A stretch of DNA of 64,000 nucleotides from Photobacterium sp. TLY01 (GCF_021432065.1 NZ_CP090365.1:496001-560000), one strand, 5' to 3'. Positions 8,703 through 17,933 are shown, counted from the first letter of the stretch. Notes: generated by a model not told the origin, from the sequence alone. Numbers and translations are program-made.

Positions 8703-9260
8703 ATGAAACGGGTCTTTTATATCAGTGATGACCTGGATGAGCTTGAGCTGGTGGAACATGAGTTGGAACTGAGTGGTTTTACTTCTCCGCAAATCCATGT
8801 TCTCAGTAACAAAGATGCTGATGTGTCGAGCCACAAGCATTTGCATCCGGTGCAATCTGTGATGCGCAATGACGTTGTCCACTCCACTGAAATTGGCGCG
8901 GTGATCGGGGCGATTGCCGCAGCGGGCATCTTAATTGCGGCTTACGCATCGGGCGTGACGGATGCGGTTGGCTGGGCACCGTTCATTTTACTGGCGATTG
9001 CAATTTTGGGATTCATTACCTGGGAAGGGGGATTGTTTGGCTTCCAGGAGCTGCATTATCAGTTCCGCCGGTTTAAAAACGTCCTGAAATCCGGCAAGCA
9101 TGTCTTAATGGTGGATGTTGAGCCGGAGCAGGAACTGCAGCTGGCCAGTATTACGCTGGCGCACGACAAACTCAAACCGGCCGGAACCGGCAAATCACCG
9201 CCGCACTGGGTGGTTGCCATGCAGCAAAAATGGCAGCGTATGATGAAAACCCTGCCTTAA
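8703..9260 (+). CDS. Hypothetical inner membrane protein
   Basis: A 185-aa protein starting MKRVFYISDDLDELE, preceded by a strong AGGAGG ribosome binding site. The N-terminal 55 residues are soluble and acidic. Two membrane segments follow: a glycine/alanine-rich helix (GAVIGAIAAAGILIAAYASG, about 66-85) and WAPFILLAIAILGFITW (about 92-108). A cytoplasmic tail ends in a basic MQQKWQRMMKTLP. The fold may be two alpha/beta halves flanking a membrane hairpin. No function is assigned; I recall vague database labels for relatives but none I would trust. Confidence 0.7.
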   Translation: MKRVFYISDDLDELELVEHELELSGFTSPQIHVLSNKDADVSSHKHLHPVQSVMRNDVVHSTEIGAVIGAIAAAGILIAAYASGVTDAVGWAPFILLAIAILGFITWEGGLFGFQELHYQFRRFKNVLKSGKHVLMVDVEPEQELQLASITLAHDKLKPAGTGKSPPHWVVAMQQKWQRMMKTLP

Positions 9261-9305
9261 TCATCTGGTTCTGATTCTGGTGTTGAGAAGCGCTCTGCCG
9301 GGTCA

Positions 9306-9653
9306 TTATCCGCCCGGCAGACTGAAAAACCATTCTCTGAGGGCAAAAATATAGTTTGCTTCGCTGGCCATCAGCCCTACCAGAACCAGCAGGACTAACG
9401 GCGGCAGGAAAATGGTATACACCAGAGCGAGCCTTTCCCAGCGCATGTGCATGAATACGGCAGCAATCAGTCCGGCCTTCAGTGCCATAAACAGCAGAAT
9501 GAGGCTCCACCGTAACATGCCCTGTAAATGGAAATAGTCGACCAGATATGAAAGGGTACTGAGCACAAAGAGCAGCCCCCAGACTTTAAGATACAGGCTG
9601 ATTGGATGCTGCTGCTTGACTGAATCATGCGTGAGTTCAGAGTTTGCCATCAT
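9306..9653 (-). CDS. Cytochrome c oxidase subunit IV-type protein
   Basis: Last gene of the oxidase operon: 115 aa with three predicted membrane helices (about 22-40, 48-70, 78-98). The AVFMHMRWERLALVY segment is characteristic of the bacterial COX4/CyoD-like small subunit, which aids assembly and stability of heme-copper oxidases in the inner membrane. It lies 24 bp after the preceding subunit III gene. ATG 9653 and ATG 9650 are adjacent, so the start could be either. A GC-rich inverted repeat (9295-9302 / 9313-9320) straddles its stop codon but lacks a T tract. Confidence 0.85.
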   Translation of the reverse strand: MMANSELTHDSVKQQHPISLYLKVWGLLFVLSTLSYLVDYFHLQGMLRWSLILLFMALKAGLIAAVFMHMRWERLALVYTIFLPPLVLLVLVGLMASEANYIFALREWFFSLPGG

Positions 9654-9677
9654 AGCCTCCTTGACGGTTTGCCTGAG

Positions 9678-10400
9678 TTACCACAGATAAAAAAAGGCGA
9701 AGATAAAGACCCACACCAAATCAACGAAATGCCAGTACAGTCCGGTAATTTCAACAATTTCGTATCGGCCGCCCTGGATACCGGCGGCATGGGGATCCAC
9801 TTGCTTCTTGTCATATTTCCCCAGAGCGACCCGAATAGCGACGATCGTCAGATACAGCACGCCCACACTGACATGCAAGCCGTGAAACCCTGTGATCATG
9901 AAAAAGGCGGCGCCAAATTGCGAGGCGCCTTCTTCATTTCCCCACGGGCGGATCCCTTCAGCAATGAGTTTGCTCCATTCGAACGCCTGCATACCGACAA
10001 AGGTTAGTCCCAGTAACGCGGTGATCAGCATCAGTGAGGCGGTGGACCAGCGTTTTCCCTGATAGCCGCAGTTAACGGCCATCGCCATGGTGCCGCTGCT
10101 GGTGATCAGCACAAAGGTCATAATGGCAATCAGGATCAGCGGAATGGAATGGCCAGCGATCGTCAGGGCGAAGACTTCACTGGTGGGTGGCCAGATTTCA
10201 GTTGTGGTCATACGCACCGACATATAGCCCACCAGGAAACAGCCGAACACAAAGGTGTCGCTGAGCAGAAAAATCCACATCATGGTTTTGTTTGCCGAGA
10301 CGCGAAATGCGGCCCGATCACCGGCATAGTCGCTGACAACGCCTGTCCAGCCTGTTTGACTGCCCAGGGTCGGCGTCCGGGATGGTTGGGTGTCACTCAT
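9678..10400 (-). CDS. ctaE: Cytochrome c oxidase subunit III (CtaE/CoxC-type)
   Basis: Heme-copper oxidase subunit III of 240 aa with about seven membrane helices. FLLSDTFVFGCFLVGYMSVRM, GFHGLHVSVGVLYL and the terminal YWHFVDLVWVFIFAFFYLW are hallmark stretches (the His-x(2)-His helix and the W-H-F-V-D-x-V-W end). ATG 10400 follows GAGG with 8-nt spacing; an in-frame TTG two codons upstream is less likely. It is the second of two subunit III-like genes in this operon and lies 33 bp after the first. Confidence 0.9.
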   Translation of the reverse strand: MSDTQPSRTPTLGSQTGWTGVVSDYAGDRAAFRVSANKTMMWIFLLSDTFVFGCFLVGYMSVRMTTTEIWPPTSEVFALTIAGHSIPLILIAIMTFVLITSSGTMAMAVNCGYQGKRWSTASLMLITALLGLTFVGMQAFEWSKLIAEGIRPWGNEEGASQFGAAFFMITGFHGLHVSVGVLYLTIVAIRVALGKYDKKQVDPHAAGIQGGRYEIVEITGLYWHFVDLVWVFIFAFFYLW

Positions 10401-10433
10401 AATCAAAACCTCTTGTTCTGCTGGCTGTGCGGA

Positions 10434-11048
10434 TCAGGTCAATCGCAGTAAGCCCAGCAGAAACAGCCAGATGAATAACAGGAAATGCCAGTACCGTGCG
10501 CAGAGCTGCAGCCATACATGCAGGTGGTCCCTTTGCCCCTGCCAGACCTGATACACCAGCATACCCAGGGCCAGTACCCCACCGAGAATGTGCAGGGCAT
10601 GCAGGCCAGTCAGGAGATAAAAAAAGCTGTTCGCCGGATTCGCCAGCACGCCCTGATTGATCTGAACCAGCGCCAGCCAGGCCCATAACTGCACGAGAAC
10701 AAAACCGAGCGTGAAACAGACCGCCATGATCAGTTCTGTCTTGCAGGCGGCAAGGGCCGGCAGCAGGCGGGCTTTGCGCCCGGCCAGGTGCATGGCCACA
10801 CAGCTCAGTATCAGCAGTAAGCTGCTCAGCATCAGTTGCCATGGCTCGTTGAGCGGTTGCCAGTCACTCAGTGTGTGGCGGATGTAATAGGCCACAGTAA
10901 ACAGGAAAAACAAGGCGGCAATCACGCCCATGAGTACCCACAAACCGGTCGAGGCGATCGTGTAGGTACTGGCTGGCTGGTAGCGGGCATTCGGGTCCGG
11001 ACTCAGGTGGCCCGACGCCAGTGTGGTGAGTACAGGCTTACGGCTCAT
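10434..11048 (-). CDS. Second cytochrome c oxidase subunit III-like protein
   Basis: A 204-aa membrane protein with five to six helices. The C-terminal NSFFYLLTGLHALHILGGVLAL and CARYWHFLLFIWLFLLGLL match the subunit III superfamily, including the conserved glutamine/histidine helix and the YWHF ending. Its start overlaps the subunit I stop by 4 bp (ATGA), so it is translationally coupled. Together with the ctaE gene it gives two divergent subunit III proteins in one operon, as described for alternative CoxMNOP-type oxidases of rhizobia. It could replace helices missing from the other subunit or be an alternative subunit; this is inference. Confidence 0.82.
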   Translation of the reverse strand: MSRKPVLTTLASGHLSPDPNARYQPASTYTIASTGLWVLMGVIAALFFLFTVAYYIRHTLSDWQPLNEPWQLMLSSLLLILSCVAMHLAGRKARLLPALAACKTELIMAVCFTLGFVLVQLWAWLALVQINQGVLANPANSFFYLLTGLHALHILGGVLALGMLVYQVWQGQRDHLHVWLQLCARYWHFLLFIWLFLLGLLRLT

Positions 11049-12805
11049 GTTTTGGACTCCTCAGCTTCGCTGCCGGGCGCATCCATCGGGATATCGTCGG
11101 GCGGCAGGTTCTGCGGCAGGTAATCTTGTTTGGCGCCGGGCACGCTGAAATCATAAGCCCAGCGATACACCACAGGGAGCTCATCGCCCCAGTTACCGTG
11201 TTTAGGAGGCGTGTCCGGAGTTTGCCACTCCAGTGAGGTGGCACGCCAGGGATTGCCGCCCACAGCCTGTTCATGACGCCAGCTCCAGTACAGGTTGAAG
11301 ATAAACAGCAATTGCGCCGCGCCGACAATCAGGGCGGCAACGGTAATGAAGGCATTGAGGTGCTGCGCAGATTCCGGAATAAAGCTGTAATCTTCCCAGG
11401 CAAAATAGCGCCTTGGCATTCCCATCACACCCAGATAGTGCATCGGGAAATAAATGGCGTAGGTTCCCAGGAATGTGAACCAGAAATGAATATGGCCCAT
11501 GGTGTTGTTCAGCATTCTGCCGGTAACTTTGGGATACCAGTGATAGAGCCCGCCGAAAATGGCCAGGATCGGTGAGACACCCATCACCATATGGAAATGG
11601 GCCACCACAAAATAGGTGTCCGACAAGGGAATATCGACCACCACATTGCCCAGAAATAAACCGGTTAAGCCGCCGATCACAAAGGTGCTGATGAAGGCCA
11701 GCGCGAACAGCATCGGCAGTGTGAGATGAATATCGCCTTTCCAGAGCGTAAACAGCCAGTTGTAGACTTTTATCGCGGTCGGTACGGCGATCACTAGGGT
11801 GGTGATGGCAAAGAAAAAGCCGAAGTACGGGTTCATGCCGCTGACATACATGTGGTGCGCCCAAACGACAAAGCTCAGGATCCCGATGGCCAGAATCGCC
11901 CACACCATCATCTTGTAGCCGAAGATGTTCTTGCGGGCATGGATGCTGATGAGATCTGACACGATGCCAAACGCAGGTAAGGCAACGATGTAGACTTCTG
12001 GATGACCAAAAAACCAGAACAGGTGCTGGAACAGGATCGGGCTGCCGCCACCGTGCTCGGTGAGCTGCCCCATAGAAATCACCGCAGGCATGAAGAAACT
12101 GGTGCCGAGCAGTTTATCGAACAACATCATCACCGCACTGACAAACAGGGCAGGGAATGCCAGCAAGGCCATAGCGGATGCCGTAAAAATGCCCCAGACA
12201 GTCAGTGGCATGCGCAGCAGCGTCATCCCCCGGGTCCGGGCCTGCAGTACAGTGGTGACATAATTCAGCCCGCCCATGGTGGCCGCGATGATAAAAACCG
12301 CCAGCGAGATCAGCATCAGCACGATGCCCCAGTCGGTACCGGGGGTACCGGGCAAAATGGCCTGTGGCGGATAGAGGGTCCAGCCAGCGCCGGTCGGACC
12401 GCCGGTCACAAAGAAACTGGCCAGTAATATCAGTGAGGCCAGCAGATAAAACCAGAAACTGAGCATGTTCAGGAAAGGGAACACCATGTCTCTGGCGCCC
12501 ACCATGAGCGGGATCAGATAGTTCCCGAATCCGCCCAGAAACAGTGCCGTCAGCAGGTAAACCACCATGATCATGCCGTGCATGGTCAGCGCCTGATAAT
12601 AGCTATTGGCATCAATGAAATCGAAGGTGCCGGGAAAGCCCAGTTGCAGGCGCATCACCCAGGACATGACCAGGGCTATCAGACCCATAAAAATAGCGGT
12701 CAGAGAATACTGAATGGCAATGACCTTATGATCCTGACTCCAGATATACTTGCGCCAGAACGATTGTGAGTACCCGGCGCTGTGTTGGTGAGTCTGTACT
12801 GTCAT
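11045..12805 (-). CDS. ctaD: Cytochrome c oxidase subunit I, A-type heme-copper oxidase
   Basis: Catalytic subunit (586 aa, about 12 helices) that reduces O2 to water and pumps protons. Visible residues include the active-site His/Glu/Tyr motif in GHPEVYIVALPAFG (CuB histidine, D-channel glutamate and the cross-linked tyrosine of type A1), the CuB pair in WAHHMYVSG, and the heme ligands in VVAHFHMVMG. ATG 12805 follows a strong GGAGGAG placed after the subunit II stop; an in-frame GTG at 12826 would overlap that stop and is unlikely. Operon order is II, I, III-like, III, IV. No assembly genes (CtaB, CtaG, SCO) are present here. Confidence 0.95.
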   Translation of the reverse strand: MTVQTHQHSAGYSQSFWRKYIWSQDHKVIAIQYSLTAIFMGLIALVMSWVMRLQLGFPGTFDFIDANSYYQALTMHGMIMVVYLLTALFLGGFGNYLIPLMVGARDMVFPFLNMLSFWFYLLASLILLASFFVTGGPTGAGWTLYPPQAILPGTPGTDWGIVLMLISLAVFIIAATMGGLNYVTTVLQARTRGMTLLRMPLTVWGIFTASAMALLAFPALFVSAVMMLFDKLLGTSFFMPAVISMGQLTEHGGGSPILFQHLFWFFGHPEVYIVALPAFGIVSDLISIHARKNIFGYKMMVWAILAIGILSFVVWAHHMYVSGMNPYFGFFFAITTLVIAVPTAIKVYNWLFTLWKGDIHLTLPMLFALAFISTFVIGGLTGLFLGNVVVDIPLSDTYFVVAHFHMVMGVSPILAIFGGLYHWYPKVTGRMLNNTMGHIHFWFTFLGTYAIYFPMHYLGVMGMPRRYFAWEDYSFIPESAQHLNAFITVAALIVGAAQLLFIFNLYWSWRHEQAVGGNPWRATSLEWQTPDTPPKHGNWGDELPVVYRWAYDFSVPGAKQDYLPQNLPPDDIPMDAPGSEAEESKT

Positions 12806-12825
12806 ATCTCCTCCTGTCGCGAGCA

Positions 12826-13944
12826 CTACTGCGCCAGAGACTGGATATAGGCGATCAGGGCATCGATTTCCTGATCATTAAACGTATACGCAGGCATGAC
12901 TGCAGGATAGCCTTTTACCAGTTCGGCTTTTGCATCTAAGATTGACCGTTTCAGATAAGCCTTGTCAGCCTGAAGCTGCGTATCATCCGACAGGGTTCGT
13001 ACATTGCCGTACAGTCCCTGCCAGGTCGGGCCGACACCGGGTTTACCGTCGTGGCTGTGGCAGGCAATACAGCCATTGACCTGAGATAAGGTTTCGCCCA
13101 TCGCAATCAGATCGGCTTGGGAGAGGGCTTCACCACTGGTACTTGTGTCTGCGGGGCGCTGGGTTTGGGCAAACGTCGGCTGTGCGGCCAGCCAGTTGCC
13201 AAACTCTGCTTCGTCTTCCACGACCACGCGTCCACGCATATTGAAATGCCCGACACCACAGAGTTCAGCGCAAAGGATGTCAAACTGCCCTCGTTCTGTG
13301 GGCCTGACCCAGAAATGGGTGACAGTGCCGGGAACCAGATCCATCTTTGCCCGGAACTGGGGCACGTTGAAATCATGCAGAACGTCTTTGGAGCGCAGCA
13401 GCACTTTATAGGGTGCGTAAAGGGGCAAGTGCAGTTCGGGTAGCAGAATTATCCGGTCATCTGCCCCGGCCGGATCATCCGGGTCAATACCTAATGGGTT
13501 GGTATTGGACACAAACCGGGTGTCACTTTTGCCCAGTTGTCCGTCATCACCAGGAAAACGGAATCGCCAGCGCCATTGTTCCCCGACGACTTCAACAATC
13601 CGTGCCTCATCCGGCACGCTGACAAATTGCCCGTACACTACTAAGCCCGGGGCCAGTAAAGCAATAATGCCGACTGAGGTAATGCCGATTAGCCAGGCTT
13701 CGAGTTTTTTGCTGTCAGGCTGAAACTGGGACTGGCGGCCGGGTTTGTGTCTGAAGCGAATGATCAGCCAGGCAAGCACCAGATTCAGCACGATAAAAAA
13801 CGCCCCGGTAATGATGAGCGTCAGATGCAACGCACCATCTATCTCCCCCCAGTTCGACGCCGCAGGCGTCAGCCACCAGGGGCTGTAGAGATGAAAGGCA
13901 ATGGAAGCAATGACAAGAATGATCAGGGCAATGGCAATTGCCAT
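12826..13944 (-). CDS. ctaC: Cytochrome c oxidase subunit II fused to cytochrome c (caa3-type)
   Basis: First gene of the oxidase operon, 372 aa. There are two N-terminal helices (about 1-20 and 38-62). The periplasmic cupredoxin domain has the CuA ligands in CAELCGVGHFNM plus an upstream histidine in VLHDFNVPQF. A C-terminal class I cytochrome c domain carries heme motif NGCIACH and a later methionine ligand in YPAVMPAYTF. The fusion means the enzyme is a caa3-type cytochrome c oxidase. The N-terminal helix begins at residue 2 with no obvious cleavable signal. AAGGTGA precedes the ATG. Confidence 0.93.
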   Translation of the reverse strand: MAIAIALIILVIASIAFHLYSPWWLTPAASNWGEIDGALHLTLIITGAFFIVLNLVLAWLIIRFRHKPGRQSQFQPDSKKLEAWLIGITSVGIIALLAPGLVVYGQFVSVPDEARIVEVVGEQWRWRFRFPGDDGQLGKSDTRFVSNTNPLGIDPDDPAGADDRIILLPELHLPLYAPYKVLLRSKDVLHDFNVPQFRAKMDLVPGTVTHFWVRPTERGQFDILCAELCGVGHFNMRGRVVVEDEAEFGNWLAAQPTFAQTQRPADTSTSGEALSQADLIAMGETLSQVNGCIACHSHDGKPGVGPTWQGLYGNVRTLSDDTQLQADKAYLKRSILDAKAELVKGYPAVMPAYTFNDQEIDALIAYIQSLAQ

Positions 13945-14282
13945 ATATCACCTTCTACCGAAATTGGTCGCATCCATGAGAGGAACAAAAATCGGTAACC
14001 CGAACCCTGAAAGTCAAACGGTATTGATGCCCGCGCAGCGAAGGCTTTATCCACAGCGGTCAGTCAGAAAAAAGACAAAGTCGCTGTGCCTGATAGTCAT
14101 ACTGATTAAAAGCTTAGTGGACATCATCATGCTGTGCGAGTGCTTTGCGGGGTTTCTCAGCAGACGGTTCGTAAATGAGAAAACTGGGTTTCACTGAAAA
14201 ATGTCTTACTATGAAAGAAGTTACTCAGGCACAATCGTCTGATAGTCAATAAGTTAAGCTTTCCCAAAAATGAGGAGGGGAT
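13945..14282. other. Intergenic region between the oxidase operon and the DUF808 gene
   Basis: Divergent promoter region for ctaC (minus) and the DUF808 gene (plus). The only element I can support is the AGGAGGGG ribosome binding site just before the GTG start at 14283. No operator-like symmetry stands out. Confidence 0.4.
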
Positions 14283-15200
14283 GTGGCTGGTGCAAGTTTG
14301 TTAACCTTGCTGGATGATATCGCAACCGTACTTGATGATGTCGCTGTGATGAGTAAAGTCGCGGCCCGAAAAACCGCAGGCGTACTCGGCGACGATCTGG
14401 CCCTGAATGCCCAGCAGGTGGCCGGGGTCAGAGCGGAACGTGAAATTCCGGTTGTGTGGGCGGTGGCAAAAGGTTCGTTTAAAAATAAGCTGATCCTGGT
14501 GCCGGCGGCGCTGTTAATCAGTGCCGTTGCCCCTTGGCTCATTGTGCCATTGCTGCTGATTGGTGGTTTGTTTTTGTGTTTTGAAGGGGCTGAGAAAGTC
14601 ATTCACAAACTCACCCATGATGATGCGGAAGAAGCGCTGAAGGATCACGACCAGTTGCCAGAAGGCATGGATCTGGAGGAATACGAAAAGAACAAGATTA
14701 AAGGGGCCATCCGAACCGATTTTATCCTGTCAGCTGAAATCATTGTGATTGCACTAGGCACGGTTCAGGGCATGTCCCTGATGACGCAGTTGCTGGTGGT
14801 CAGTCTGATTGCTGTCACCATGACCGTGGGCGTCTATGGTCTGGTGGCGGGTATCGTCAAACTTGACGATGGCGGTTTTTATCTGGTGAAACAGCATCAG
14901 GAGAAAAGTCTGTTGCACGGCTTTGGTCAGCTGTTGATCGCGGCTGCGCCTAAGTTGATGAAGTTTCTGGCTATTGTCGGCACTATTGCCATGTTTTTGG
15001 TCGGTGGCGGCATAGTGGTTCACAGCATTCCCGATTCGCATCACTGGCTGGAATTGTTAACTGAGCGGTTGCATGCTCTGCCCGGGTCGTCATGGCTGGT
15101 GCCCATGATGACCAACATGGTAGTCGGTATCGTTGCGGGCCTGCTGGTACTGGCTGTCGTTTCCGCCTGGCAGCGTTTGCGCGGTAATCAGGCAGCATAA
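14283..15200 (+). CDS. DUF808 family inner membrane protein (YedI-like)
   Basis: A 305-aa protein matching the DUF808/YedI family. It opens AGASLLTLLDDIATVLDDVAVMSKVAARKTAGVLGDD and ENQ-type NAQQVAGVRAEREIPVVWAVAKGS, then has several membrane helices (about 72-98, 150-175, 180-200, 230-260, 275-300). The translation start is GTG, supported by AGGAGGGG five bases upstream. Known homologues are uncharacterised membrane proteins, so no reaction is assigned. It stands alone between the oxidase operon and an unknown exported protein. Confidence 0.88.
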   Translation: MAGASLLTLLDDIATVLDDVAVMSKVAARKTAGVLGDDLALNAQQVAGVRAEREIPVVWAVAKGSFKNKLILVPAALLISAVAPWLIVPLLLIGGLFLCFEGAEKVIHKLTHDDAEEALKDHDQLPEGMDLEEYEKNKIKGAIRTDFILSAEIIVIALGTVQGMSLMTQLLVVSLIAVTMTVGVYGLVAGIVKLDDGGFYLVKQHQEKSLLHGFGQLLIAAAPKLMKFLAIVGTIAMFLVGGGIVVHSIPDSHHWLELLTERLHALPGSSWLVPMMTNMVVGIVAGLLVLAVVSAWQRLRGNQAA

Positions 15201-15249
15201 ATCATTGACTTAAGGTATGCTGATGTCAGCTTGAGATGTAAGTATAAGA

Positions 15250-15948
15250 ATGAAGATGACCAAAAAGCCAAGATGCAGACCTTTTGTGATGCTCAACCGC
15301 CTGCCTTTGCTGGCGGTTTTGCTTCTCCCTACTATCGCAGCAGCCAGCAGCGAGCCGGTAATTGCAACCGTTCCGGAAGCGGTATCATCCCAGAACACCG
15401 CCTCGGTGCTGGCTGATGCATTCGAACAGTCAGCCCAACTGTGGCGGCGGGATGCTATCGCTTATGCCCGGTTGCCCAGCCGTGATGACATTGGCCGGAT
15501 GCTTACGACCTACGGGTTAGATGCTGCCGGAAAGCCTGTTGCGATTTCGCAGCAAGAGATTGTTCAGGAAAGTGTTGTGGTACGTGACATGCAACCCTTG
15601 GTCGGGGCCGTATATCGCGAATACCTGATGACCAGAACGGCATGGTTCGAAGACTACGGCATGATGCCAGATACGTTGTCATTCCACAGTTATCAGTCGT
15701 TGCGTCAGATACAAGTATTGACGGTAGATGCACAGCTCCTGTCAGCGCTTGGCAGCCTTGACGGTAAAACTGTGGAGATAGAAACCCGTCATTTCCCGGC
15801 GTTATTTCATGATAACCAAGATGCCGAGACTGAGCTTCCCACCATCACCCTGAAGCTAGGCGATCGGGTGACAGACGCTGGTGAAGTGATTGCGACCGAG
15901 ACACTGCAAGAACGCTACAGCCTCCAGGGCGATCTCCCTAAAACCTGA
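15250..15948 (+). CDS. Exported protein of unknown function
   Basis: A 232-aa protein with an N-terminal signal peptide (hydrophobic LNRLPLLAVLLLPTIAAAS after a basic start; cleavage near residue 33). The mature part has no motif I recognise. It is mixed alpha/beta in composition and ends in a short beta-rich region (LPTITLKLGDRVTDAGEVIATETLQERYSL). Starts at 15250 and 15256 are both possible; the ribosome binding site is weak. A clear terminator follows 5 bases after the stop. It may be periplasmic. Confidence 0.65.
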   Translation: MKMTKKPRCRPFVMLNRLPLLAVLLLPTIAAASSEPVIATVPEAVSSQNTASVLADAFEQSAQLWRRDAIAYARLPSRDDIGRMLTTYGLDAAGKPVAISQQEIVQESVVVRDMQPLVGAVYREYLMTRTAWFEDYGMMPDTLSFHSYQSLRQIQVLTVDAQLLSALGSLDGKTVEIETRHFPALFHDNQDAETELPTITLKLGDRVTDAGEVIATETLQERYSLQGDLPKT

Positions 15949-15950
15949 TA

Positions 15951-15976
15951 AAAACCAGCCTCAGGGCTGGTTTTTT
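15951..15976 (+). terminator. Rho-independent terminator
   Basis: AACCAGCC-TCAG-GGCTGGTT followed by T residues, immediately after the exported-protein gene. Confidence 0.9.
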
Positions 15977-16038
15977 CATTTCTGATCCCGTCAATACCGC
16001 AGCAATGTCAGTGTGGAATTTTTTTGACTGATCATTTT

Positions 16039-16057
16039 GATAATAATTGTTATTATT
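16039..16057. promoter_or_regulatory. Fur-box-like site 1 upstream of fhuF
   Basis: GATAATAATTGTTATTATT is close to the 19-bp Fur consensus (GATAATGATAATCATTATC) and nearly palindromic. It lies about 190 bp upstream of the siderophore utilisation operon. Iron-dependent repression is inferred from this match plus the function of the downstream genes. Confidence 0.7.
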
Positions 16058-16150
16058 CTTCCCATTACTTTCCAGAGTGTCACGACAACGCTGCTGTGAT
16101 TACACCGAAGCAGTACAAAGGAATTTGCCCCAAAAAGATAATTAAACTTG

Positions 16151-16169
16151 AATGATAATACTTATTATT
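16151..16169. promoter_or_regulatory. Fur-box-like site 2 upstream of fhuF
   Basis: AATGATAATACTTATTATT, a second AT-rich dyad resembling the Fur consensus, lies about 80 bp before the fhuF start where it could cover the promoter. Confidence 0.7.
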
Positions 16170-16249
16170 TATTCTAGTGTTATTGGCCTGGAAATAATTT
16201 GCGTTTGCTCAAGATGCAGCAAGCGAGTCCATGATAGTTTGGTGAATGG

Positions 16250-17032
16250 ATGACAACAGCGTTGAATACAAAACAGAGTTCTGAACCTAACCGCTTCCCC
16301 GGCACCATTGCGCGTGCCGTCCAGCCGGAAAACCTGATTCGGCTGTTCAATGATGCGGAGCGTTTGATACCCATAATGAAAGGTGTTTCCGCGCCAGACA
16401 CCTTGTTTTGTATCACGCGTGATGGCAATAACGATCAGTTGCTGGCCAGCCTGTATCAGTACTGGCAGCAGAACTATCCGGAAGCGGGGCAGCCTTACTG
16501 GACGACACGCAGCTGGTCGATGCTGACCTGGCAGCCGCTCTACCTGGCTTTTGTCTGTGTATACAGTGTGCAGGCCGTACCGCCACTGAGCCGTATCGTC
16601 CAGCTCTACAACAACCAGGGTTGGGTAGCAGGCTACAGCTTCAGCCAGAACAGTAGCTGGTGTGAAGGCAATCCCCGGACACTTATTCAGTGTGCGGGTC
16701 GTGAGCTGGGCGAACTGTATGACGATCTGCGTGAGCAGATGGAGCGCCATACCCGTATTCGTCCCGGTTTTACCCGTCAGTTACTGGCAGATTCTGTTCT
16801 GGCCGTTTTACTGCGCTATCACAATGAGTCGCCGGATACGATGCCGGCGGACGATGTTCCTCAGCATGCCGCGTGGTGGCTGGAAAGTCTTGGCCTTCCC
16901 GCCAAGCATATTGAGACACTGTACCGCTCAGAAACCGATGGTCAGTGGCAGCAATTACGGGTGAGCTGCTGTATGCATTACCGGCGTGATGATGGCAGTT
17001 ATTGCGAAAATTGCCCGAGAAATAAACTGTAA
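16250..17032 (+). CDS. fhuF: FhuF-like siderophore-iron reductase
   Basis: A 260-aa cytoplasmic iron-sulfur protein that releases iron from imported ferric hydroxamates by reduction. The diagnostic C-terminal motif C-C-x(10)-C-x(2)-C is present exactly (Cys240, Cys241, Cys252, Cys255; in SCCMHYRRDDGSYCENCPR) and binds the 2Fe-2S cluster in characterised FhuF. The rest (WTTRSWSMLTWQPLYLAF) fits the ferric iron reductase family. It heads the operon with fhuC, fhuD and fhuB, behind two Fur-box-like sites. The start is ATG 16250, preceded by GGTGA. Confidence 0.88.
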   Translation: MTTALNTKQSSEPNRFPGTIARAVQPENLIRLFNDAERLIPIMKGVSAPDTLFCITRDGNNDQLLASLYQYWQQNYPEAGQPYWTTRSWSMLTWQPLYLAFVCVYSVQAVPPLSRIVQLYNNQGWVAGYSFSQNSSWCEGNPRTLIQCAGRELGELYDDLREQMERHTRIRPGFTRQLLADSVLAVLLRYHNESPDTMPADDVPQHAAWWLESLGLPAKHIETLYRSETDGQWQQLRVSCCMHYRRDDGSYCENCPRNKL

Positions 17033-17097
17033 GCCTGGTTGTGCCACAGGCCGATGCGCCGGTCACAAGCAAGCAGGTTACGTAATAAGAAAAAATT

Positions 17098-17883
17098 ATG
17101 TTTGAACTCAACAATATCCTTGTACACCGTGGCGGACGCGATATTTTGCGTATCGATCAGCTCACGATCGACAGCGCGGCATTTACCATGGTGCTGGGCC
17201 ACAATGGCTCAGGTAAATCAACACTGGTGAATTTGCTTGCCGGACAAATGGCGCCCGATGAAGGCGATATTTTGCTTAACCAACAGCCACTGACGGCGCT
17301 GTCAGCCAAGGCGTTGGCACGAGAAGTGGCTTTTCTGCCGCAAAAGCTGCCAGATGTTGCCGGGTTAACGGTCAGAGAACTGGTCAAACTGGGCCGCTTC
17401 CCCTGGCGTGGCACATTCGGTCGCTGGCAAAAAGACGATGTCGCTTTCATAGAAGCGGCCATGCATAAAACCGGCACTTTGCGTTTTGCCGACAACCTGG
17501 CCGACCAGCTCTCAGGGGGCGAACGCCAGCGCGCCTGGGTGTCTATGCTGCTGGCACAGCAATCGCCTGTCCTGATCCTCGATGAGCCGACCTCGGCACT
17601 GGATATTCATCATCAGTACCAACTGATGTCTTTGCTGGCCGATCTGAATCGTGAAACAGGCTGCGGCGTGATCGTTATTTTGCATGATCTGAATCTGGCG
17701 CTGCGTTTTGCCACGCACGTGGTGGCGCTGAAGCAAGGGCGCATTGCCTTCACCGGCCCGAAAGAGGTTTTACTGGATGAGCCAAGACTGTCTGCACTGT
17801 ATGAGACGGACATTAAACTCATTGATCATCCGGTTAATTCCAAACATCTGACGGGTCAGAAAGTCGCTGTAGTGTGTGAATAA
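17098..17883 (+). CDS. fhuC: Ferric hydroxamate ABC transporter, ATP-binding protein
   Basis: ATPase of 261 aa for siderophore import. Walker A GHNGSGKST (34-42), Q-loop FLPQKLPDV, signature LSGGERQR (about 139-146), Walker B VLILDEP and H-loop VILHDLN are all visible. The sequence is of the FepC/FhuC iron-siderophore class. It follows fhuF by 65 bp and precedes the binding protein by about 50 bp. The ribosome binding site is weak (AAGAAAAA). The downstream partners are a single-chain FhuB-type permease and an FhuD-type binding protein. Confidence 0.9.
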   Translation: MFELNNILVHRGGRDILRIDQLTIDSAAFTMVLGHNGSGKSTLVNLLAGQMAPDEGDILLNQQPLTALSAKALAREVAFLPQKLPDVAGLTVRELVKLGRFPWRGTFGRWQKDDVAFIEAAMHKTGTLRFADNLADQLSGGERQRAWVSMLLAQQSPVLILDEPTSALDIHHQYQLMSLLADLNRETGCGVIVILHDLNLALRFATHVVALKQGRIAFTGPKEVLLDEPRLSALYETDIKLIDHPVNSKHLTGQKVAVVCE

Positions 17884-17933
17884 CAGTGGTCTGTGAATAG
17901 CAGTTGCATGAAAAACAGAGAAGTTGTCGTTTT

